NCBI RefSeq assembly: GCF_964340395.1
Contig: NC_135550.1
Span: 22,204,176 to 22,268,175 of the forward strand
DNA: 64,000 nt
From: Glandiceps talaboti
Lineage: Eukaryota > Hemichordata > Enteropneusta > Spengelidae
Direction of reading: 5' to 3'
Both the position numbers and the translations under genes were made by a program. Of this stretch, positions 13,575 through 25,500 are shown piece after piece. Position 1 is the stretch's first letter. Each line of letters opens with the position of its first letter. The notes beneath the pieces were generated by a model. It saw only the letters and a list, made by a program, of their open reading frames with translations, was not told the origin of the DNA and did not search any database.

Positions 13575-14965
13575 GTGTTTCCGATATATCTATTGTTATG
13601 TTTGTTATTGAAAACTAATTACCTCAAATTGAATTTATATATGCTAATTCTTTAAAATTTATGAGTGATAATTTTTATGAATTTTGCACAGCTCTTGACC
13701 CGCAATTTAGCCCGCAACCCGCAACCCACACCCCGCACACTAGTCACACTCTCTGTAAGCTTATACAGACCAACAAATAAGTTGAGTGCATCTCAGCGCA
13801 AGGATAACTTTTATGTGTTTCCTTTCACGAGTAGTATATCTGGTGTTTTGATTTTTTTAAATGGTAAAGTTTCATTCAAATTTTCTATGGGGAAAACACT
13901 TTACAGTATAATAATGATATATTGCGTTATAATTTGATATTAAACCGTTCGCCAAAGGATACTCCCGGAGCATGTTTGGAATTTGATTCGGGTTAGCATA
14001 TTTTTAGTACATTATCATGATATCTAATACAATCGAAAAAAGAAAAAACTTCAACCTTGATTTAAATTTTTATAGTGAAAAAGAAGTAGAAATTTTCGCC
14101 AAAATGCGCTGCTCCAACCATAGTAACAAACTTGTGCGGAGCTGTAACCTCTTTCAAGGGAAATCCCACAAATATTTCATTTCGCAAACATATGCACTCG
14201 AATTGAACTTGTAAGAATGTTCACAAAATGTGTTTTTGTGTGTGACTTCGATGCCTCAAAAATACTCTTAAACAAGCGCACATTGCGAAGGAAAATGTGA
14301 ATTCACAACAAATGTCATGTATTTGTGGACTATATGCATTGGCCGATAGTGATTGGTTGTTTGCAGGTGGCCGGAACTTTCTACCACTTCACACTGCACA
14401 CGTGATGAGCAGAAGTGTTATTTCGCAGTACCAAAGTTACACGTGCGTGTGAGGACTCGTTGCAGTGAAAAGTAAGCATTTTTCTTGATTTTTGAAAAGC
14501 GAAAACCGTGACAACTTTGCATATGAATGACTTCGTTCACGCTTTTCCTTATTTCACAGAATGTATGAGTCATTTTGCAAACTTGTTTGAATATCCAGAA
14601 TATCTGGAGTGGTGCGGGTTGTCGTCTGACCCGATTTACATGTAAAGCTTTTGAATTAGAATTACGTAATGTACTAATGGGAAGCGAACTTTTCATGGAA
14701 GTCTGAACTCTTGTAAATTTTATGGCTTTATGGCTTGACATCCATCACAATTGCACAAGCGGCATTCCATTTATTTAGTAAATTTTATTTTCGGAGATTA
14801 TTTTAATTCATTTTTTTTAATATGAATTTTGAAAAACCGTGCATTATTTTATCCCAACTTTATATTTATCCAAAAGTTTTCAATCGAATTTTCGAAACAA
14901 ATTTTGAGGGACGTGTATGGGAACAGTTCTATAGGGCATCTTTACCGAGCTCCCATATATACCAG

Positions 14966-15064
14966 TAGTCTGGAGTTCTAAACTGGTACAGTATTAACTA
15001 TTAAAAACTTCAAGTAATGAAGTTCTTAATACATAATACTGTACCAGTTTAGAACTCTAGACTA
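14966..15064. repeat. Long near-perfect hairpin (45-bp arms, 5-nt loop)
   Basis: Arms 14968-15012 and 15018-15062 pair at 41 of 45 positions with loop agtaa, and pairing continues two bases outward. A short direct repeat (taccagt, then tctgg) lies at or just outside both ends, which could be a target-site duplication. It is either a small foldback or MITE copy, or a transcribed foldback RNA. Confidence 0.75.
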
Positions 15065-15749
15065 ATGTACCAGTTATCTGGTCATTCGACGTATTTATAC
15101 AAATACAGAAGTTCCATTTTGGGAGCAAAGTTCTTTTTTTTTTGTTGCAACAGGTGTTACAGAGAAATTATTGATCTGTTGTGTGATATACAAGCAATAA
15201 AAGAACATATGATTTGTATATATATTCCATAATATGCTGGTCTTTAGTGTAGGCACCACATTGTTACAACTTTTTAAGTATAGCAAAGACTTACAAAAAT
15301 GCAAAAGATTAATAAGTTTACATGGTAGGAATACTATGTTTTAAAGAGATGAGTTTAATGTTCACTGAAAAGAGAACTTGCTGTTTTTGTTGGGCCTGAT
15401 TTTTACTTATTTTGGAAGGTATTCATGATAACTGAGTACAGAGTATTTTCACCGTTGTTTTATTTCAGTGCAAAATAAAAACCCACCATCAGAAAAGTGG
15501 AAATGAATTCCTAATAAAAATTTGGTAGTTCACAATCTTCAGTAAAATATCGATTGGTCAAAGTTGTAGACATTTTCCTACAGAATAACCCAAACACTAT
15601 TTACACTGAGTTAAATGTTTGTAAATTGTATCATGTGATAATATTTCAGAAGTACTGAATTTAATCCAAAATCATGTACCCCAGATGTTAGGTCTTGATA
15701 TCTGTCAACTATCTATATGAATGTCATTTTGTCTGCTGCTACAGGTGAT

Positions 15750-16534
15750 CTGTCTGGCCAGGAAATTCATGTTGGTGATGATTAGATTCCTGTTCATTGT
15801 CAGGCCAAAAGCCTCTGTGTTATCCTTGACTCTGGGCTGTCAATGAAATCCCAGGTTGGCCAGATCTGCCATTCAACCATTTTCCACTTGTGCCATATAG
15901 CTCTTGTTTGAAAATAGTTACTGAGATGTGGAACTAGAAATTGATTCATGCCTTTGTCACATCCCACGTTGATTCTTGTAATTCTCTGTTGTATGGTCTT
16001 CAAAAGCATTTAGTCAACCACATTCAATGCATTCAGATCCTTGGTGCTAACATTGTAACTCATTCGAAAGTCAGTAAACTATACATTTTACTTCAGTCTA
16101 ACATCAATTGTATTAGTTGCCTATTTCACATCAAATTATTGTTAAGTACCTCTATTCCTTTGCTCCAAGCCATTGATTAGATATGATCTCTGTACACATT
16201 CCCAGTCATAATTTGAGGTCTGGCAATCATTTTTGAACTCTGTCCAATGAGATAGCGCACAAAGAAATTAAAATATTGTGATCATTCTTTTAGTGTGATG
16301 GCACCCATTCTGTTGGAACAATCCTCTCAAAATCCATATTTCACCAGATCTTGTGAATTTTTAAATCTCCACTTTAAACTCACCTTTGCAGAATAGCTGA
16401 TAACATATTCCATGTAGTTTTTTTTATTTTAAATGTTTCAAAACAAGTTTCATGAAGTTTTTGTAGTATATACTTTTAAATAAGCATCTTTGGTCACATT
16501 TGACTATGGATACTGATGCTGTATAAATAAATTT

Positions 16535-16590
<56 letters not shown>

Positions 16591-16591
16591 A
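15750..16591 (+). mobile_element. LINE fragment: reverse-transcriptase C-terminus, 3' UTR and (TTG)n tail
   Basis: Broken frames read AKSLCVILDSGLSM, HSTIFHLCHIA, HAFVTSHVDSCNSLLYGL and later FKSPL-type sequence. This is the typical end of the ORF2 protein of CR1/L2/Rex-like non-LTR elements (LGVILDS..., HAFVTSRLDYCNSLLYGLP...). The coding part has several frameshifts and stops. After it come gctgtataaataaattt and (TTG)18 at 16536-16590, the usual simple-repeat 3' tail. The tail ends 3 bp before ATG 16594 of the next gene. Confidence 0.85.
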
Positions 16592-16593
16592 AG

Positions 16594-19500
16594 ATGGAAG
16601 AAGAAAACAGTGGCCAAGCTAACCCTGATAGTAGATGTGATGAGAGTGTAAATGTGCATTATGAAGTACATAGCCCAACAGTTTATCAAGGTGAATTTAG
16701 TGGGACCATTCACCCTGTCCATGCAGAGCATGAACACAATGAGGAGGAGCTTACCAATTCCAGTGACTACAACATTGACAGCCTTCTTGGGCATGCACCA
16801 TCTCCAAGTACTCAGAGACCAGAACCACATTTCCAGAAAAATCCTGACTATGTTAACATAGACAAAGGTACTGATAACACCCAGGCAAATGTTGGTGGAA
16901 ACTACACAGAAATTAGTGATGTTTGTGTAGAAAGCATTAGTGTAGTGGACAGAGTGAACCTGCAGACTACAAGCAGTCTAAGAGAGCTGGAATGTGCAGA
17001 GTCATTGGATCAACTGAGCATGCCAAAAGTTGGTGACTCACCTCACTCTGATATCGATGAAAACAGTAATGTACGAAAAGAAAGAAGCATAACTGTTAAA
17101 GAACAAAACCAGTGGCTTCCCACTTTTAGCACCTACAACCAACCACGAAGCAGTGGTGACACTAGAGGTTATGGTATAAACCAAGAACAAACTGTACCAC
17201 TTGCTCGCTTAGAAGAAATACTAAAGGCATACAGTAAAGAAGTTGGAACAGAGTTGAGTTTATCTCCATACAGAGAATATATGGTGTCCTCTAACAAGAA
17301 CTGCAGCTGGCTGAATGTCAACCAGCAGCCTCAGCAGTTTGTGGAATCACCTGGTCACTCTTTCCAAGCCAATATTGGTATGCCAGTAACTTCTACCAGT
17401 TCTACCCAACTACCAACTTTATTCCATCCACACCAGTCTATGCACTATCCACAATCTATGCACTATCCACAGTCTAATATTCCATTAAGATACCGAAATC
17501 CCAAGGACTGTTCCAAAAGAAGTGACCAGTTACCTCCTTTCCAAGCCTATATCCCACCACCAAATCAGATGGATGATCCAGTCCAATTTAAAACCGGGCA
17601 GTGTAGATACACAACACCAGAACAAAGTGAACACTTAAGGTTAGCTCTACATCAACAACAACAGTTTAGTATAAATCACAGTGAGCAACCCAGTTTACAA
17701 GTAACAGGAGACAAGGTAACTGTATCTATGAATGAACACATCGCTCAAGGACAGAATGTTCAGTTCACCCAATCTGTAGCTCCAATCAGACAAAGTACCA
17801 CAGAGTCAAGATATTTACAGACTAGGGGAGAAACTCAACAACACATACAAATGCCTGTGTTTGCCTTACAAAATCAACTACAGCAACAAGACCAGTGGGT
17901 CCAAGATACACAAGGTGTGATGTATTATCAACAACCATTCATTCCAATGCAAGGCACAAACCAAATGATGGCTGTTAACACTCATTCACCTTCACCACAA
18001 ATATTTATTCGGTCCGTTGTGCCACCACAACAATATCAGCTGTCAAGGCAAGTAAATCCAGTGAGTCCTGTGACACCTGTTTATCAACCAATCAGTGAAA
18101 AGCTACATGTTCAGCAGGATATCAGACCATTGCTTGGTTCTTTTCCAGTTGTACAAGCACAGCCTGCTAAACCAGGCCAAAGACCAACAACCTCATGTAA
18201 GTGCAGTCCAAACATGTATCTTGTACTATTTGTAATGTTACCAGTGAAATGCATATAAAAGTTCTGTGCAAGTCTGCAAAAATAGGATATTTTACAGAAA
18301 TAAGGTTTTTATTACAAAAGATTGAGATGTAAGAGGATATTATGTCAGAGTTTGACTGGCAAACAGCAAAGGTGTGAGTTGGACATTGTTACTGTGTTGT
18401 ATTGATACTAAATTTAGATCATTTAATGTAAATAAATTAAAAAAATAATTTCATTTATTTGGTATAGCTACCATGGTTAAAAGCAGCTCCCGAAGTGCTC
18501 CTAAAACCAAAACAGAGATGCCATCTGAACACTATCAAAGTGGAAGAAAGTTTGGTGCAAAACATTTGATGATTCAGAGTTTGCAGATTGGAAAATGGAA
18601 GGTAGCTAAGATTTTATTTTCAGTTGACATTTTACTTGGTTTACTGCATTCACACATCTGATGTGATTCATTCTTTTGAAGTTTGTGTAGGAGGTATTCA
18701 AGTTAATTGAGTGTCACATATCTAATGTGATTCATTCTTTTGAAATTTGTGTAGGAGGTATTCAAGTTAATTGAGTGTTACCTATCTAATGTGATTCATT
18801 CTTTTGAAATTTGCATAGGAGGTATTCAAGTTAATTGAGTGTTACATATCTAATGTGATTCATTCTTTTGAAATTTGCATAGGAGGTATTCAAGTTAATT
18901 GAGTGTTACATATCTAATGTGATTCATTCTTTTGAAATTTGTGTAGGAGGTATTCAAGTTAATTGAGTGTTACATATCTAATGTGATTCATTCTTTTGAA
19001 ATTTGTGTAGGAGGTATTCAAGTTAATTGAGTGTTACATATCTAATGTGATTCATTCTTTTGAAATTTGTGTAGGAGGTATTCAAGTTAATTGAGTGTTA
19101 CATATCTAATGTGATTCATTCTTTTGAAATTTGTGTAGGAGGTATTCAAGTTAATTGAGTGTTACATATCTAATGTGATTCATTCTTTTGAAGTTTGTGT
19201 AGGAGGTATTCAAGTTAATTGAGTGTTACATATCTAATGTGATTCATTCTTTTGAAATTTGTGTAGGAGGTATTCAAGTTAATTGAGTGTTACATATCTA
19301 ATGTGATTCATTCTTTTGAAATTTGTGTAGGAGGTATTCAAGTTAATTGAGTGTTACATATCTAATGTGATTCATTCTTTTGAAATTTGTGTAGGAGGTA
19401 TTCAAGTTAATTGAGTGTTACATATCTAATGTGATTCATTCTTTTGAAATTTGTGTAGGAAGTATTCAAGTTAATTGAGTGTTACATATCTAATGTGATT

Positions 19501-22500
19501 CATTCTTTTGAAATTTGTGTAGGAGGTATTCAAGTTAATTGAGTGTCATCAACATAAAGTATTTACCAAGTGTACCAACTTTTTTGCAAAGAATATTAAA
19601 ACTCACTTGAATTAATAACTTGTTTTTAAAAAATGACAATGTTCTGAAAGAAATTATACTTGTCTCTGCTTTTCATTAAGATAAAGAAAATTGTTGAATT
19701 TTCTAGAAAAGGTGTTAGCCTTGGTTTCTCAAGCATAGTTTTTCTTTCAAACTTGTGAAATAAATAGTCATCAGACATTATTAGTAGCAGATGCAACCTT
19801 TTAGTGTAAGGCAGTTTGAAAACCTTTGCAAAAAGAACCATTTAGTTTTTATGATGTCATAGTGGTAATCATGATGTTGACTAAGAAGTGACATGCCAGC
19901 ATTGGTGGTAAAATTCTAGTGAGATAATTCTTGCATTGAAATGTTTATAGTATATGTCTCCAACAGTTCCAGAGTTCTTGATTCACAAACTTTTTAATTT
20001 CAAGGAGTGGTGAAACATTCATTCAATGAGATACAAAATAACTTTTTTTTAAATAGTAATAGTCAACTTAAAAAAGTGGATCTTTGACAAGTTTTGTGCT
20101 AGTGAGAACATTCACTTAGTTGTAAAAGCTCAGTTACGAGCATCACAGCTGAACTTTTTTCTGTTCAGCTTTTAATATAGTGATCACCCATTTCAAAATA
20201 AGTTAAATGTTGAAAAATTCGAAATGTAATTGAGCAAAAACTTTTTTTCTGTTATACATTTTCTTTATCCATTTATTGCAGTATGAAGCTGACTTTAAAT
20301 ATTCTTTGACTGCAAGGCTGAAAGTGCTGTTTTCTAAAAGGTAAAATGTTTACTATAAATATCGAACAACACTTCCAATTTCAGTTATGTAGGGATGGCT
20401 ATGATCAGAGCATCATTTTATTATGAAATGATTAAGAGATGAGTGATGAGGACAATAATGAGAAGAGCAGAAACCATGGTAACTGAGAAAGAGGGTGAAA
20501 AAAAATTAAATGAATCACATCAAGAGAGTTGTGAGGACCAATAGTTACAAACATTTGGCCTTCAGGATACCCAAGAAGAAAGATAAAACTATGAACAAAC
20601 AAAAAGACACCCAGGGTAACAAGAAATTCTCCATCAGGATACCATACATTAGTGGCCTCTCTGAAGAACATCAACGTATCTTCATGACGCTGTCATGGTG
20701 TGTTTACTTACCACAAGCCGACTAATGCCCTCAGGCAACAACTGGTCAAACTAAAAGACACAAATCACAAATTGAACACTAATGTAGGATTGTTTACCAT
20801 GTCAAGTGTGGGGAATGCAACTTGTACTAGATTGTTGACACTGCCAGACCACTGGGCACCTGCTCCAAAGAACACATTAGAGGCCATCAACCTTTATCAG
20901 TGCTAGGCGAACATCAAAAGTCACAACACACAACTCCAGCGTCTTGTGTGTGTCTTCTAAGAGAAGGGTTTCCATTCAGTTTTAATCATCCATCACTGAT
21001 AAATACATTCTGATCACAGGCATCTCTACCTATAACTATGCAATTGGTAGCATTACTCACAGCTAAGTTATTGTGATATGTATCAACACTTGACAGCCAC
21101 TAAAACACTTGGTTTATAGATACTGTGAGCAAAAAATACAACCAGGGTATAAAAGCTGTCTGTCCTCAGTATTGATGTTATCAGTGCTCAGCAGGAATGG
21201 CTGTATGGGTTTCCCATGTAATTAACACCAAGCAGGACATGGCTGAACAGACTATTTGTCTCCCAGCTCTCTCTCTCTCTCTACATATATATATGCCTTC
21301 AGTTAATGTAGGATATGCCAGCTAAAGTATGGCATGTTTCTTTAGGGGCCTGCAATAAAGAATGTACAGGCACGTATAGTACTCATTTCAGTTCTGTTTC
21401 TAATTAAAACATTTTAGTTTGTCCATTAGCCATTGGTAGTGGTTCATAACCTTTATACACCAGGTGCTTTTGTGGTTGACAAGTTTTTTTTTATCAAGGT
21501 ACATTCTAAAGCCACCCAGTTTGTTATGCTTGCAAGCTGATGTTGGTTGTCAGGGGCAACGTGATATTTAGTAGATGCCATAAAGTTAGGCCTGCCATTA
21601 GTAGGAAGCACTCCTCTGCATCTACATACTAATTGTGTCTTTTGCATTTGAAGTACTCTGAAAATGTGGAATAAATGTCACATGAGTGAAACACATACGT
21701 AACATCATTTGTACTGTAATACTGCATGTACCTCCTTTACTGACATTATGTACATCTAAAACCTGCAGTCAATTATATATGTATATTAGTCCCAGTTCAG
21801 TGGAGGTTACATTCTTTGTTTAAACAAGTTATTAATAAGCTGCTATTCTGTCTTGCTTGGCAAAAATAACAGTGCATGTTGGTCTTGTATCACAATCTAA
21901 GATTCTAGCCAGTAGCAGGAAACATTCCATCTGCACATATCACATATTATCTCTCTGTCTAGTCCGATGTCAAATCTATGTCAATGGGTATAACAAGTGA
22001 CCAAAAATGTTCATCCGCTTGGTAGATCAAATTATTTTACAAAGGTTAAAACACACAAGCAGTTCAAAGTTTTTTAGCATTGAGCTTTCGATCAGTCTTG
22101 GTCGACACTCATCAGAATGACAAATTCCATACTTGCAACTGACCACCGCGCCGTCAGGTATAACAAGTGTTGTCATCAGGTTCAACAACAACAACTAGAA
22201 ATGGTAGAATAAAGTTCCAAGCATTGGGATTAAATCACTGACTATCTGAACAGACATACATGATCAGCAGCTGACCTGGCAGTATACAGATCTGATCAGG
22301 CCAGAATGCCAGTTAGGTCAAAATTGGCAGGTAACTACCAATCTGGCTTTATTTGATTGGTTACCCAATATTCTATTTCCATTGGCCCTGTAAAACTATA
22401 CCCAGCTGGGCTATCACAGTTCCCATTGTGTTTTGAAAGATCATTACACTGGAGCTATTAAACCATAAATGTGTTATCTTGAGGCCACTATAAACTCCTT

Positions 22501-25500
22501 ATGCTAATCCCAGGCCATTAAACTGCTCATTAAAGGTTAATTACAGTTAATTACAGCCCATTAATCTCATGTTTTGTTAACTGTTAGGGAGTAATTGTTG
22601 GTGTAATTGGTAAGAACTGACAGTGAGATTGTGAAGCATGATTGCTACTTAAATGTTAAGATTTGTTGGCATCACATTTGATGAATTTGAGAAATTTTGA
22701 TACTTAACTTTGATTTAGCTGCAATGTTATCAAGATAAAATCATGTAGCAAATTGGAATTACTTCTAGTAATATTTCTGTAAATTGTGACTTGCAGAAAG
22801 TTTGTGTATGAATTTCAAATCAACGATGTAATGACAGCCAATATACAAAGCATGAAGCAGATGGCCACCATTGACATTCCGTTCCGTGATGTTGTGAACC
22901 TGAATTTTAAAGACACAGAAATGATGCTGGAAGTGGTACAGCCACCACAAATGTTTCTTGGAATCAAAGATCTGTCTCAGGGAAACATTGACAAGTGCCA
23001 CACTTCACTGCCGGCCAAATATGACAGAAGTAAGACTGTGGATTTAACTGATGGCGAACTTAAAACTTCACCATACCACACGGTAATGCTATTGCTGTTA
23101 TTAATAGCATTTTTTTCTCCTCCTCCTCCTCCTCTGCTTTCCACATCCCCTCTCCTCCTCCTCCTCCTCCTCTGCTTTCCACATCCCCTCCTCCTTGTCA
23201 GAGTACTGAGTCATGTTTGGATTAAGTTTAATAATTATCCATGGCTAACATATGTGAATAAAACATGTCTATCTAAAAATATGGCTTTGATACATTTTCT
23301 ATGATAACAAACAACAGTACACAAGAACAGACATATCACAAAGTACCCTGCACTTTACTTCCTATCGTTACAACTACCTTCTTTCTTCTCCTCCTGACAC
23401 TTTCCTTGCATGCTATTTTCAGTATTTCTCCATTGGTAATTAAACAAAATTTCCACCTGCATATACTTAAGTCTTCCACCTAGGTGGAATGAATTGATGA
23501 ATTCTTAGCTACTCTAAGAATTAAGTAGACACATCAATTCATTTCAAAACTTTATGAGGTAAATTGATGCCAACTGAGATTTGTAAAGAGTAGTTTATTG
23601 TCTGTCTGATGTATTCCCTTGTCTTTGCAGGTGGTTTTCAGAAAACCTGTGTGTGAACGACTGAAAGGAAGTCTGCTTGGTTTTGATAGCAAATTTGAGA
23701 ACATAATCAAAATGGTCTTTGTAAAGGTAGCTGGAAAGACTCTGCAGCCAGAGATGATAGTACCTCAGACACCAGCAGTAAATGAACAAAGTAAGAATGA
23801 GGGTTAGTATATGCATGTCTATGATTCACTCCAAGGTTCTCATACTGATGCTGGAGCCTTAAGGATTAGATTGGATCTGCAGTGATTTGTTCATCAGGGC
23901 CAACTTTTTCTGTAGGTGTGTTTGACATTTGTTTTTTTGAATCCTAATCTGACCTGTGCCTTTGAGTTCTGTATGTTCTATATTGTCAGACTATTATGAC
24001 CCAGTATTGACAAGTCATGCATGGTAGTGTATTTTCAATAATTGTAATGTGGTGCAAATATATACTGTCATTCATACCAAATTGGTAAAGATAGAAAGCA
24101 ATTTGAAATGTAGTAAAGAAATTTTCTCTTTTGGTGTTCACAGGTAATCAAAAAGGTCAAGCAAAGTGTTCAAGAACAACAAAAAAACCTCGGCGGAGCC
24201 ATACAGCCACTGTTGGTAGTGCTGCAGGAAATACCAGCCTTTCTTCTTTCCCAGGTTGCATGTGCAAAATTCACTGTATCAGTAAAAAGTGTAGCTGTGT
24301 CAAGTTGCATACACCATGTACAGCAAGTTGTGCCTGTGGAATGGACAAATGCCATAATTCATTCACTATATTCTCTAAGCTTGGATTCAGTATGGAGGCA
24401 GTGAAGAAGGATGCTTGTTTAATGTGGTATCTAGATAAGGTAAGATATTGGTAGATAAGGCAAGATATGGGTAGTGTTGGGAAAGCACTGTACAAAAACT
24501 GGCATTATATAACTAGAAATTTGTATATTGTCCATTGTGCAGTGTTCTGATGTTACAGTAGGAGAAAAACAGAGTACCCCAGGAAAAACGTGTCAATTGT
24601 TTGGTCACACTGGTCACCAATCTGGCATGGAAGTGCAGGCATCTTATTGACTTTTGGTGCAAATTTACTGTGCCTGTTAATGAGCTTAATTTTGGTTATC
24701 ATCAATTCCAGTCAGAAATGGCTGCCTTCAATGAAAAGAAATGATGAATTGTCGTAAAAGATTTCTTGATCACAAATATTTAAATTTTCATATCAATCAA
24801 ACTGTTATATCAGATGTTAATTAGTATGGCTTTTAGTGGTTAATGTTGCTTTGTAATAGGTAAAGGTTAAATCATTGTCACTTACAGCTAAAATGATGTA
24901 GGCTTGGTGTTTCACTCATGTAATATGACATTTAATACACACCCTCAGATAACTTTTAATGCAAAAGACACAATTACATAGGTGCCGTGCACAGTGGGGA
25001 TGGAGAAGTACATGTATAGTCAAGTTAAAATGTTGATTATCAATTAGAAAATAAACATTTGCAGCCATTAAATCATCAAGTTCATGTGTAATGTGTCCAT
25101 TAGAAGCCTGTTTTTACTGCACTGTGAAAGAATAGCAATGCTTATCAGTGTTCAATGTGATTGGGCAAAGGATCCTGCTGTGTTTATTGTGTCTCTGTTA
25201 TTGTTAGTCTAGAGTCGAAATATGTCTAGCTCTGTGTCAAAATGTAATGTCCTGTGCAGTGTGTGAACTTAAGGGAAAATGACTACTGGTCATAAGGACC
25301 GACATGTAGCAAATACTGCTGGTCCTTAAGGAAAACTGCTGGTCCATACTTAATGCAGTTCACGGCCTATATTTATATACCCTCCATTTACAGATTAAAT
25401 GATTTTGAACTTTAATATGATACAGCATATCTTTAGATATATTAAAGTAAAAGAGAGTACAACGAATTGTGCGCTATCCACTATTATTTCATAAAATTTC

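Larger units (their letters stand above)
9298..15749. other. Intergenic stretch without a recognisable gene
   Basis: Only short, unconserved open frames are present. A candidate polyadenylation signal for GNPAT (aataaa) lies near 10786. The stretch holds two small hairpins, a MITE-like element, a G-rich repeat around 13060-13170 and a short (GGAT)n run, listed separately. A sequence near 12985-13030 resembles the tail region of the SINE at 42.5 kb. Confidence 0.6.

Noticed and set aside
16504-16830. Minus-strand frame with poly-Thr
   Set aside because: It is the reverse of the (TTG)n LINE tail plus the antisense of the Gln-rich exon.
22190-22330. Possible minus-strand tRNA-SINE (B-box-like gtgatttaatcccaa)
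   Set aside because: Too degraded to separate from chance.
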